From Neospora caninum Liverpool (taxonomy: Eukaryota; Apicomplexa; Conoidasida; Eucoccidiorida; Sarcocystidae): a stretch of DNA of 64,000 nt. Position 1 is the first letter of the stretch; each line of letters starts with the position of its first letter. A program made the position numbers and the translations under genes. The notes under the pieces are model-generated. The model saw only the letters and a list, made by a program, of their open reading frames with translations. It was not told the origin of the DNA and did no database searches. Shown in pieces: positions 10,901 to 22,200 of the stretch. The stretch is from positions 1,612,001-1,676,000 of the forward strand of contig NC_018397.1 in assembly GCF_000208865.1 (NCBI RefSeq). The letters run 5' to 3'.

Positions 10901-13900
10901 ACGGAAAACGACCAAGAAGGCGAACTTCATCCGGAGGAAGAGTGGCTTGTGGCGCTTGCGTTGCCTCACGCGCTGGTCGTGGTTGTCGATTTGCATCACC
11001 GCGTCGTTGCCAGGTGCGTTTGGCGCGATACAATGGGAGAGAGAAGGGACACACACAAAGAGCGAGACTCAGCCTGGCAAACGCGACGGCGAGATGAACG
11101 AGAGGGCGTGCGGTGGAAACTCAGCGAACGAAGAACTGGAGCGGCTGCTAAGCGGTCTGCGGAAGGACGGAGGAAGACACAAAATTTCGGCACAAGCCCC
11201 AAGGGGGAAAAAGAGGTCCGATGTCGGTGACGTCCGCTCGTTTGTTCGAAGCCGGAACGAGATTCGGTGCTTCCCTTGTTCCCCCGGAGTTATATGCTAT
11301 GTCCTTAGTCGCACAGGACGCGTTTACTCTCCATGGTTCTTGATACCACGCCTTCGGTCGTCTCATACCGTTTTGTTCCGCGCCGCCACCTGCCTTCGCG
11401 CTGTTGTTTGTCTGTATGTGTCTACCCGCGTCTTAGACATAAATTTGGACTGTCCAAGTCGACGCCTTTCGACCGTCTCGCTGCTCAACGGGAAGGACGC
11501 TTTTTGCTGGCCTGGAAGGAACGTCAGTGCTCCGTTCTGGAGCTCATCGATGAACCGGAGGCATCGCCGCGGCGCGCGCTGTCTGCCTTCGCCTCGGCCC
11601 CATTCTACGCGCCTTCGGGGAGTCTGTGGCTGAAGTTTTGGCGGCGGAGGCCGCGCGCGCCTCCCGAGTCTCTGGCCAAGAATGACCAGACGGAAGAGAA
11701 AAGAGCTGACTCGCTACTCAGCGACGGTCTCGCCTCGTCCTCTGCTCACCCGTCTGCCTCTGCCATGCCGCCCCCGCCTCTGCGGCTGCGACTTCATTTG
11801 GAACTGCCAGTCGGCGCCCGGTTCGGCCACAGCGGGAGCAAAGTCGAGAGATTTGTCACGTTTGCTTTCTCTCAAGACCCGTACCTAGGCTGGCTAGTCG
11901 TCGTGTCGCGTCGAGGCGTGGTAAGAAACTCGCTGTTATTTTTGGAAGCCGGGTGCTCTCGGCTCGAAGTGAAAACGAACCCAAGTGAAAACGAACCATG
12001 TATAGGGAGCGTGGGAGGGGCCGGGCGTTTTTCGCGTGCATCCGGCAACGCCTAGACTGCTCGACACTGGGGCTTCCTCGGGGGGGTGTAGGCGGTTCCG
12101 GGTCCTCGAAAAAACAGCGAAGCGACTGTCCATGGAATTCTCTTTGCGATGCGGTGCGGGTACGCTGTCCGACGCACTTCAGAACGAACACCTAATGTAT
12201 CTGATCGACCTCCAAGCTCAAGAGCAACGGGGAGGCTGTCTCGGGCGCGAAATCTTTCTCGACACAGCGATGCTCCCGGTCCCTACCCAGGCAAGTTCTG
12301 CCGTTCGTTTCGTCCCACGCTTTTGTGGACACGTTTCTCTCCAGTCGATGGCCTGTGCTTCTGTGTGGCTCGTCACCAAAACTCTCGTTCCGGCGCTTCG
12401 GCGCGCTCGAGTCGATCCCCCACTCGTCAGCTGGCATCGTGTCCACGTCTTTTTGTGTCTCGCATGTGCGTCACTGTCTAGATCGCTTCGCCATTGACAC
12501 CGTTTCCCACCCAAAGGGCGTCTGTTCCCTTTTTTGCAGACTTCGTGGTGTCTCCAGGGATGCATTCACTCGCCCCTGTCTCCATTTCCACTCCCCTGTC
12601 GGCGTTCGATTGCCCTCCAGCCCGGTGAAGCGCCGGCTTTTTTTTGCACAGGCTTCACCAACCCCATTCTTCCTGCATGCCGATTCCCCCGTAACCTCCG
12701 CCTCGTTTTCATCTCTGCGTTGCTGTGGTCACTTCCTTCCGCTTTCCGACTTGCGTTCTTCAGATTGAATGGATGCCCCTGACTGCCTCCGACCTCCTGC
12801 TGCTGCCTAGCCACCGGCGGTTCCTCGCCCTGTTGACCGACTCGGGTGCTCCACACCAAGAGGAGGCGTTCGTCGCGCCGTACGTCCACTTCAGTCGTCT
12901 CTCGAGCAACCGGGAACACCTCAGCCGGGCACTGGACTTTGACAGAGGCAGCACAGACGGGAGTTGCTTCGAGGACTCCTCCGACAGCACTGATGGATCG
13001 AACCGCAGCGACAACGAGGAGCACCAAAGCCGCCTCCAGTTTTCGCCCTTTACCCTTCCCTCGCGACGGCGCGAGAGAAGACGAGAGGACAGGCAGCAAA
13101 GAAGACAGTCCGCTTTTTCCCCGTTCGGCAGAACCGACGAGCAGAGCGCAGCAGGAAATGAGGACCCGGCGGCTGTCCGGAGAGGCGCCAGCGCATGCGC
13201 GACGGGTGTATCAGCTCACAAACGGAGGAAGGCCTTCAAAAAGGCGTTCAGGCGACTGCGCGAGAGACAGCGAAAACGCCTCGAAGCCGCAGGCCTGGAC
13301 CCCCGGCTGCACGCGCACCTGGAAGAGAAAGTTTTTTACCAGCCCCTCGAGGCTCTCCGGAAGCTCCAGCAAGCGCCGGCCGGCTGCTGGGCCTCCCTGG
13401 ACGACATTGACAAGTGGAGCGAAGAAGCAGAAAAAGAGCATGCAGAAGGTAGCGGAAGGGCGAGAGAGCGCCAGGAGCCTGTGGACGCAGAAGAACTGCG
13501 ACCGGGTAGGAAGTGGGTTCCTTGTTTCCCGCTGTTTTGCCGACCGCCAGGAAGTGTGTTGGGGTTAAGCGGTAGTCGTTCCACCTACCGAGCCCAGGCT
13601 GATTCGTGACGGGAACGTCGTGGAAAGCACTAGCGCCAGAGCCGCCTTTCCTGAGGCGTGTAGAGGTGTGCAGGGAGAAACCGAGAAACCGAAGAAACGG
13701 AGGTAGACTCAGGAAGGACACAGACAGAGTCGGACACGTGTCATCGCGTGCGGGGGTGATGCTGCTTCGGAGGAACCAAGCGACCTACGAGCACTGGAGA
13801 CTTGGTGTTCTCCCCGGGACTGGTCCTTTGTGCCGAGGACGACGCAGGACGAGATGTGGTCAACAAGTTGTGTGTCGCTGCGTTGGTGGACGACGCGAAA

Positions 13901-15825
13901 CATGCGAGCATAGAGTCTTCCGCTACCTTTCTAGCAAGCTTGATAAACACGCCCTTCTCTGAGACTTGCTTCTTTGTCGGGGTTTCTCTCTTTACACATG
14001 ACCGGGTCTTGCCTTGTCCCCAAACCACGTTCCTCAGGACTGTGCTTTGCCTATGCTGCATGCAGGAGATATGAAACCAAGCGAAGCGTGCCCGCCTTCC
14101 TCTCCGTCGGACCCGAGCTCCTTCGCTTCTTTCTGTGTGCGGTACGGCGGCTACGACCGCGTCGCCTCTGCGAATCGCTGTAAAATCCTGGGGCACCTCT
14201 ATGCGTCCTATCGCCGCAATTTGGGCCCTCCGCATGCGTCTGTTTCTTTGTCTGGCGGTCTCAGCTGCCGTCGGACCGCGGCGAACGCAGAGGCAGCGGC
14301 TGCAGCCGCGACGGTCGCCTATCGCCAAGCGATGCTTCTGTTCAACAACGACCACTGCCAGCCGGTGTATTGGCTAGCTGGACGCTTTGGCCCAGCTGGA
14401 GTGGACACGACGACGCCTGTGAAAGCTGTGGCACGAGCTGTGGCAGAAGCCCACGCCCGAGCCGCCTGGCCAGCTGCGGCGAAAACCGAGTCCTCGTCTG
14501 CTGCGGGCGACTCGGCGTCTGGTGATTTCCCTCGAGAGGCGCAGGTGCATGCGCCCTCGGCCGCGTGCGTCTCAGCGCTTCCGTTCGAATCCGGTCCCCT
14601 TGGTCAGGCGCCGGGGCGGAGCTTGAGTGTGGGCGATGCCATCGGAGCCTGGCAGATGGTGAATGTTTCCCTGGAGTGCGCCACAGCTGCGATGAAAGGA
14701 CAGTTCTTGGAGAAAGTCCGGAATGAAAGGGGAAGAGAAACCGCGGAGACCGGCCGCGTTTTCCTGGGAGGCAAAGCAGCCGAGACTCCGGTGGCTCAAA
14801 ACGGGAAGGCGCGGCGAACGGCAGACCCTGACGGCAGCCTCCAACGCGCCTTTCAGAGCACACGTGTGAAGCGCTCTGCAGTTACGGGTGAGATCGAGGA
14901 AACGGTCGGAGACGGGAATCCCCCAAGGAAGAGCTCGCGTGCTGTGGAAGCAGAGAAAGAGAACAGGCGACAGGGCCGGGCGCTGGATGAAGCGAGTCAA
15001 GGGTCCACAGCGGAAGACGGTTCACCGAAGAAAGTGCGGCAGCCAACGAGCTTCGCCGCAAGATTTCCACGCTTGGCAGGACGGCTAGCGAAGGCACTGG
15101 AGGCGCTTGACGGCCAGCGCGAGCACGAGGCGGAGGCAACAAAGCCGTCGGGTCCGCTGCGTGGAAGCCAAACTTTGGTGCACTCGCGTCGAAGTGGATC
15201 TACGCGGGTGCATGCGACGGCAGTGGAGAAGCAACTAGGAATTCGTGGTGACGGAGCTCTGCCGGCGCCAGAGAAGGATCGGGAGGGTTGCCGGGCGTGC
15301 GAAACAAACGGCGCGGGACAGGCGGAAAGTGCTTCTCACACACATCATCGGAAGAGTCATGGTGATCGGGAGGGAGGGGACCGACCTGAGGCGCTCGCTG
15401 AGACTGAGCAGGGGCAAGGCACTTCCAGATGTTTCGACGCGTCTCGGGAAAAAGGAGAACCCGACGTGTTCGCTCCAGAAGACGACCAGAAAGCGCTGGT
15501 TCAGAAGCTCGTGTTGATCCGAAACACGGTTGCCTTTGATTCGTTCGCCCCGCCCCTGCGACACCGACGGCGAGAGCTGCCGTCGGATTTCTCTCCGGCG
15601 GATGTCCGTACACCCAGGCAAACGGTTGGTCAAGTGGAACTTTGCAAGAAGCAGGGAAGTTCATCCAGACGAGGCCAAGACGGCAGTCCCGAGAGAATGC
15701 CGAACCACGAGCTGACTCAAGAAGACGTCGCACGGGAGATATTGAGGGGAGAAGAGCCGGCACTGGTCGGTGGGAAGAAGTATCCGACCATTTGGCAAAT
15801 TCCGATCTTTTCTCCTGTCGAGTAA
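7949..15825 (+). CDS. Large protein of about 2,111 residues, unrecognised, five exons
   Basis: Exons 7949-11013, 11437-11920, 12006-12290, 12764-13505 and 14066-15825 join in phase, and their summed length is an exact multiple of three. No domain family is recognised. Short beta-rich segments such as LSCFAVAETQGLVAVCTETY and LICAVSSFAGVKVVQLGTLP hint at propeller-like blades in the first exon, separated by Ser/Pro-rich linkers and an acidic run (SSSEEETSEEDDAEDTEND). Exon 4 encodes a very basic segment (HKRRKAFKKAFRRLRERQRK) that could be nuclear or nucleolar targeting. Exon 5 encodes a long disordered region ending with the compact YPTIWQIPIFSPVE. The acceptor of exon 3 is weak (intron of 85 bases). 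The start is uncertain: the ATG at 7949 is the first in frame after a stop at 7931 and has a poor context, so an upstream exon may exist. A nuclear WD/propeller scaffold is one guess, not a claim. Confidence 0.78.
12291..12763 (+). other. GC-AG intron in the 2,111-residue gene
   Basis: The upstream exon ends ACCCAG followed by GCAAGT, the consensus of the minor GC-AG class, and the next exon begins after TTGCGTTCTTCAG. Phase is 0 on both sides. Reading through would continue open only for part of the intron, and the downstream frame IEWMPLTASDLLLLPSH fits a coding exon. Confidence 0.65.
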
Positions 15826-16900
15826 CGCCCAGTGGAGCTTTTTCGGAAGAAGCACGTCTTTTGCAAGCTTGATCCCTTCATATAGGAGGCGCGTTTTGGT
15901 TCGTGAAAAACACGGCGGACCCATACAGATCCTCGTACTCGATGCACACTCAAGCCAGCGGAAATACTTCGAGAATGGAGATTGAACTTTGGCCTGGAAG
16001 TTCTTCCCACATTCTGGTTGCGGCCTCCCCCATAAAAGAAGACGCGTTCACAAGGGACAGACTGGGAGGCTGGAGGGCCGCGGGGATATCCCATGCAGGG
16101 GCTGAGAATTGCTGCAAATGCGTTTGTGGGGTTCGTAGATCAAAGACGATGGTTTTCGGCTTCCGACGGTGCCTGCAGGGGACTGACCTCAGATCCTCCA
16201 CCGAGCCCAGGTGTTGGGCAAGGCTCAGCATCTCGCATGGGGCGTAAACCCATGTCACATCTGTTCCGTGCGATGCACGTCCCAGCCTTGGTGAGAGGCA
16301 TGACAAGATTGAGATGTTAGGGGATTTTTCTAGGGGAACCAGAACGGTGGCAGTTGTTCTCCAAATGACTCCAGGTGCTCCGATGGTGGGGTGGAGGCAA
16401 TGCGACAGGATGGTATTTTTCCGAGAGTATCGGCTGGCTGACACCAAGTGCTGGACGAGGAACTTGTAGAAGAAGTTGTCCCGTGCCGGTTTCTGTCAGC
16501 AGTGGTGGCGATAGTGAAGCCGGTGTGAGACACTTTTCCAGACGCACTGTCTGCAGGCATTTTCATCGATTGAAACTGTCCAATCTTCGCATACGGTAGT
16601 CATGACTCCCAGGCTTCGACGATTGCCACGGGATGAAGCCGAAGTTGGCCGGCTGTAGATCGAAATGCCGCCCCTGGAGAACAGCAGAGGCGACGCCGAG
16701 GCACGGCAACAGTCCGGTTTCTGCATTGTGCATTAGCGTCTTGCCAGTACGCAGCGTATCCACTGGTGTTGTGTAGTGGGACTGTTTGCACGGTCGGGGG
16801 TCGATCCGGCTGACAATGCTGCGTACAGTTGCCACAAGACTGTCGACCTACTGAACTTGAGAGTCGTGTCGATTCACACCGGATCCACGGACCCAAGCAG

Positions 16901-16998
16901 ACGTGAGAACGCACTGTGTCTCACCACGATGCGTCAAAAATATTATGAAACGTGAGAACGCACTGTGTCTCACCACGATGCGTCAAAAATATTATGAA
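16901..16998. repeat. Tandem 49-bp duplication, two copies
   Basis: A unit starting ACGTGAGAACGCACTGTGTC and ending in TATTATGAA occurs at 16901-16949 and again at 16950-16998 with no differences that I can see. The identity of the copies suggests a recent duplication. Confidence 0.93.
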
Positions 16999-17724
16999 CC
17001 CTACTCAACACAAGGCCGAACATCGAAACCCGGAGGCTCTACATCGCCAGACGCAGAGCCCAACAAGGATGTGACTTCCAAGGTTCTGGTTTTCTGCTGT
17101 TCAGTTCAACCCAACATTGCTTGTGAAAGTCATTGCTGACTGCAAGCATTGTTGCACAGGGTTCTTCGCTATTTTGGGCGAAAACGTGGAACCTGCCTTC
17201 GGCGTTCTCACCGAGGACGGTGTCCTCGCTGTCCTTCACCACACATGAGACGACTCCTCGTGTCGCCTTCGTTTGTATCCACCGCAGTTTTCACCCAGCG
17301 GAATCCCCGCATTTTATCCGTTTTCCCACTTGATTTCTCCGGAAGACTACGGGTACGTGGTCACAGGGGCGCACTTGCTTACCTAACGTGTTGTGGCAGG
17401 AGTGCAGGTTATCAACAGTGATCCCGTGTCCAGAGGTCATACCTCGTTTCTCTCACAGAACCCCTCCTTGCTCGGATTCTATGACCAGAATTTCCCTTTT
17501 TAAATGAGAGGCACGCAAGTCCAACGCCCGATTGGCAGCAAGTTGGACAGGCAAGCGAGGTCTGCTGGCCGACAACACAGAATCCGGATGAGTGTGCCCA
17601 AAGGCGAATAAACGGGTTCATCAGCTTCAGAGAAAAAAAGCAGCCATGCATATCAATCCACAGACCAAGACAAGCGACAAGCAAAGAGTAATTGCATTCT
17701 GAGGCAAAAAAACAAACTGATCGA

Positions 17725-17728
17725 GAAA
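17725..17728 (-). terminator. Pol III T-run after tRNA-Glu
   Basis: Four consecutive T on the minus strand lie four bases past the discriminator base of the tRNA, the usual position for RNA polymerase III termination. Confidence 0.6.
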
Positions 17729-17732
17729 AGAA

Positions 17733-17805
17733 TTCCGCCGCCGGGACTTGAACCCGGGTCGCGCGGGTGAGAGCCGCGTATCCTAACCACCTAGACTACA
17801 GCGGA
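17733..17805 (-). tRNA. tRNA-Glu (anticodon CTC)
   Basis: The minus strand folds as a 73-base cloverleaf. The acceptor stem TCCGCTG pairs with CGGCGGA with one G-T pair, followed by discriminator A. The D arm contains GTCTAGGTGGTTAGGAT, the anticodon stem is CGCGG/CCGCG around loop CTCTCAC, and the T arm is CCGGGTTCAAGTCCCGG. The anticodon CTC reads GAG, so it carries glutamate. There is no intron. A run of four T on the minus strand (17725-17728) directly downstream fits an RNA polymerase III terminator. It stands alone between protein genes. Confidence 0.97.
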
Positions 17806-18086
17806 TGTTTGCAAGAGCTCTTCGCTCTCTCTGGAACTTTCGGAGAGTCAATGCTAAAGAGTCGTTTTGGGGACACCCTGTAGTCAATTATTTTTCAGTA
17901 ATGCGGCGAGACGTGGTTCAACTTCCTCCAGAGGAGGCGGGGCAGTTGCGCTAGTCATTTTCGAGTATGGGTGTTTGTGTGCCTGCTCTCTCGTGGAGGA
18001 TAGTGCTGTGCAGATCACCTGACTCCTTTTAACCCCCGGCAAAACGACTGGCGTCAGTTTGCTTAATTTGCCGTACGCAATGTAAG

Positions 18087-18455
18087 CTAAAAGGACGCTC
18101 GCTCGAAGACCCGGTCGGGTATCGTAAGGCTCTTAAAAATGCAGACATTGCAGGCGGCCTTGCAGGGAAGAGCTTCACTGGCCGAAGGGGGGTGTCTTTT
18201 TCTCGGGCACAGACCAAACGCTTCGAGAAAGCTTTTGACCACAGGAATTCCTGTTTCGGTGGCATCGTCGAAAAAGCCGCCGAGCCGTGAGTGTACGCGT
18301 TCCATCTCGTAGAGTGACCTTACCAACTCGTGCATGCAGCCCACTACGGCGCCGAGCTCACAGCGGGATGCTCCCTCTCCAGTGGTTATTCCGGACAAGT
18401 ATATGAGAGAGCGGCGTCGAGGACGCTTTCGAGTCGTAGAGATTGCCAGGGCCAT
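18087..18455 (-). CDS. Possible small protein, 122 codons (weak)
   Basis: A single minus-strand frame starts with an ATG in good context (AAAACATGG) and reads to a stop near 18087. No family is recognised. The middle part (LVRSLYEMERVHSRLGGFFD, then TGIPVVKSFLEAFGLCPRKR) has an ordinary soluble-protein composition, unlike most shadow frames nearby, and the N terminus is basic (TTRKRPRRR). A GTAAGG donor-like site lies inside it, so it could equally be part of a spliced gene or chance. It stands between the tRNA and the 19-kb gene, which runs the other way. Confidence 0.22.
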   Translation of the reverse strand: MALAISTTRKRPRRRSLIYLSGITTGEGASRCELGAVVGCMHELVRSLYEMERVHSRLGGFFDDATETGIPVVKSFLEAFGLCPRKRHPPSASEALPCKAACNVCIFKSLTIPDRVFERASF

Positions 18456-19208
18456 GTTTTTCTCTATTCCGTGTACAGCGCCTGGCGAAACGGTCCGAAA
18501 ACGTAGCCGACTTTTGCCGCTGGGATGCCGTTTGGTTTCATCCGCTGGACCCGTGGCGCATGCGCTGAGGATCCAAGCTTCTCTGCAGATGAAGAAGATA
18601 CGACGTCAGTCGCTCCGCCTGTTACACACTTGCTTCCTTCTGGGATCGGAGCGCCTTTTTAAGACAGGAATTTCCAGCCTGGTGTGTAAGTTTTTGTCGT
18701 GAGTATGGGGAAACGTGGCAATTAGCACGTGGCCCGATTTCCGTGACGCCGGGCCGTGCTTGCAGGGGTCAGACGACTGTTTCGTGGCGTTTTCAGTTTC
18801 CACCGATGGAAGAACACTGCGAAAAAATGCGCGGTCTGAGAGCCAGTCAAGCCGGGGGCATTCATTCTCGACTCACCGGATGGGCCAGATAGGGCATGGG
18901 GATGTGTAACCGTTCGGTTCTCTCGTGGTTGCTTGGTCTGTGGCAAGTGGACAAGATCGTTCAAGACAGACAGCTGCGGGGGGCTCTCTTTCGTTTTTCT
19001 CTCCCATTTTTTCACTGTCTTCTTTTTCTCCCTCCCCTCTTCCAGGAACGCTCTTTTCCCGTACTGCTCGGCGGCCGAGAAAAAACGGAAGAGCGCGCCG
19101 CGCTACAGGCGGCCTAAGCTGTGCGGCAGGCAAAAAGGGACAACAGGCGGAGCAACTCCGTTAAACCCGTCCCTGAAGTGTGCCTCATTCCAAAGAGCTT
19201 TCTGAAAG
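18456..19208. other. Probable 5' flank of the 19-28 kb gene
   Basis: I see no coding sequence that can be supported. The stretch before 19209 becomes pyrimidine-rich on the + strand (18975-19045). Confidence 0.4.
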
Positions 19209-22200
19209 ATGGGGAGGGCACCTTCCGGCTCGTCCCCGAGCGGGGTTCCTGGGGTCTCCTGCGGCCCGACGCGTCGTTCACAGCCAAGGCGCTGCAGCCT
19301 GGTAGCAGCTTCTGTCTTCATTGCGCTCGCTTTCCTTTCCCAGTCTCCTTCATCGCGCGACCTTGCGGTCCCCTCCCCTCCATCGCCTGTCTTTTTTGCT
19401 GGCCCCTCGCGTCCTGTCTGCCCTGTCTTCCACGATCCACGGTTGTCTGCGAGTTCCTCCTCCACAAATTCCTCCGCCCCCGTTTTGTCAATGTCGAAGG
19501 CCGCGCTGAGCTGGCCGCTCTCTTTCCTCGGCGTCAGTGCCTCTCTCAACCTTCACCCGTCCGTCCCAGACTATGTCATCGCCGCTGTGAGAGATCGCAT
19601 GATGGTTGACCACGACCAGCTCCTCCCTAAACAGGTACGCCCTCTTTTCTTTGCACGAAAAAAAACCGGAAACAACTTCCCTACCCCCTGCGTCCACACG
19701 CCCGAAACAAAGAGGCAGCTGAACGAGGGACATCCCCAGGTTTCTGCTTACCAAGGCTGTGTTTTTGCCTTTTCCCCATTCGACACTTACCACTGTACAC
19801 GCGGCATGTGGGGTGTCTAGACACTGCTCAGCCTCATTTTGCGCGATTCTGTGTGTCACGGTTTCGGTTTTTCCACGCCTCCCCCTTTCTCCTCTTTCCC
19901 GTATCAGGTGGCGATGCCTGTGTGCGACTCGCTGTCCGGGCCCTTGTGTCCGCATCTCTCGACTCCGCGCGTTGTTCGCCGTGAGACTTCCGCCTCGTTT
20001 TCGGAGTCGTCGCGGCCACCCGAGAAGAGCCAAGACGCCGTCTTTGCCGCCGCACCCTCGACCTCCCCCCCGGGAGAGGCCTTCCCTCAGAATCCGGACT
20101 TCTACTACGCCTACGTCCACCGCGTTCCTCTACGTCTGCCTGTCTCTCCACCCTCGCGAGACGACTACCCAGACAGAAGTTCGCCTCCATCGGCTGTCGC
20201 CGACTCCGGGGCGGGGGCTGTCACTTCGCCTACTTCGTCTCCCTCCCTCGCTTCCTCGCTCCTGTCCTTCGCGGCCTCGTTCTTCTCTGCGTCCCGAGAC
20301 GAAGCGCCTGCTGCGAATTCGTCGGCCTTTGATGGCCGCCCCACGCCCTCGACAGACGCGGCTGTCTCCCCCTTCGTCGACTGGCGATTCTCTTTCATTT
20401 CGCGCGAGAGGCCGAAGCTGTGTCCGCAAGCCCTGAAACACCACCCCGAGCGGTTCTACTCCACGCGAGGCGAATTTCTCGAAAACGCCATCGGCGACGT
20501 CTCCTCCTCCACGGCTGTCTCCGAGGCAATCGCGTCAGCCATCGGACAAATCGGCCTCGGCCGAAAAACCCTCGACGATATTTGGCTTTCTTTGCCCCTG
20601 GGCTCTCTTCCTGCGCCTGGCCGTTCCCCCGCGGCCGCCCACGCAGTTGAAAGCTCCGCGCTGCCTGACTCCGCGGCCGAAGCGCAACGCTTCGTCTGCT
20701 TCGTGAAGAAACGCGGACGCTCCGATCGGAATGCATGCGCCCTGGCCGCCGAGTTCCCCGAGCTGCCTCCTTCTCTCCTCCCCACCGTGGAGCCGTTTCC
20801 TCGCAGCTGGGTCGCCACGAGTCACATCCTCACCTTCGACAAGTCCACAGCCCCCTTTGCGCAGCCGTTTCTCGAGACGGACTACGCCAGTGGCCTCCCG
20901 GCTGACGCCGAAACTCACTGGGAAGGCATCTGGGAAGTCCTACCTGTGACCTACGAAGGTGAGAACGAGGCGTGCGCGTATATGCCGGGACAAACGGCTT
21001 CCGCGTTCTCCCTTGCGTGAATCTCTGTGTGTCGCGACGGAACAGATTCCCCTCCGCTGGGAAATCTGCAGGTTCTCTATCATCTGTGTTCCCCGGGAGA
21101 CACTCGGTTTGCGACGGCTTGCTTTTTGAGGGAAGAAAGTTGCCGGCGCCTCTCGCGGTTTCGCACATTTCGTGTGCCCAAGCGTTCCGAGGCCGGTCTT
21201 CTCGCTTCCTATAGAAGGATCACCCAGAACCGCATGCAGATGTGCTGACACTGCGTCCCGGCCTCCGAACCGGTCCGAAAGGGCCTTCTTCGGACGCGCT
21301 GTGAGGAGGCGGCGAAATGGTAAAAGAGAACGGCAGATAACAGACGGTCACTGAAAGAGTTGGGGAAAAGAGCAGAGAGGGCTGCGTGCGTCGCCCACCC
21401 GTTTTTCCGCCTTCCGGCTGCCGCGGTGGCTTTTAACCCGTCGAAGTCTCGCCGTGTGTGTCTGTGTGCGAACGAGCTCGCGAGTTCTGTGGAAGGCCGT
21501 TCCTTTGTGTCTCTTTTCTTGCTTTTTCCGCAGACTCCGCGAGCGAACGTGGACGCCAAGGGGGACTGGGGACGGCTTTTGCGTCGCCTGCCTGGGAGGA
21601 CCTCGCCGGCTCACCAGCCACGATCCCTCCTTCCCCGCCCCGTTTCTACGGAAGAGGCGACCCCGCACTCTTTCGGGAAGACGAGGAGACAGAACCCGGC
21701 GAAACCGAGTCGACCCCCGACGCCCTCCAGGACAAGCGCTCTCCCTCTGCTCCGTCTTCCCCCTCTGCTGCGTCTTCTCCCTCTGTTCCGTCTTCTCCCC
21801 CTGCTCCGTCTTCTCCATCTTCTTCGTCTTCGCCTTCTGCGTCTGCCGTTCCTCTTCCGCGGCGTCGGAGGCCGCCGCAGCCTCTGAACACTGTCGCGGT
21901 TTTGTCTTCTGCGGAAGGAACGTTTGAGCACGGGACGTCCTTTGTGGTTTCCTCGATTTGGATTCAGGCGGTGAGGAACCCGTCTGAGTCGCGCGCGCTT
22001 CAGCGGCTGTTGCCGCGGCTCCTGTTTGTCGTGTCGGGCATCCACGAAGACAAGGAGGTGTTTTCTGCGCAGATTCCTCTCACGTTCCTCGCCTCGCGGA
22101 CGGACCTCGCGCTGCCGCGCCCGCAATCGGCCGTGCCGTCTGAGGAGCCGGCCGAGTTCGCCTTCGTCAATCTCCTGGACTTCCTGCCCTACACCGTCAC

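Larger units (their letters stand above)
15826..17732. other. Intergenic region with a 49-bp duplication
   Basis: No gene is supported. The frames present are short and have no recognisable motif. The only structure noted is the tandem 49-bp duplication at 16901-16998. Confidence 0.6.

Noticed and set aside
10377..11633. 418-codon + strand frame
   Set aside because: It overlaps exon 1 of the 2,111-residue gene in another frame and runs through its first intron; the chosen frame joins in phase with four further exons.
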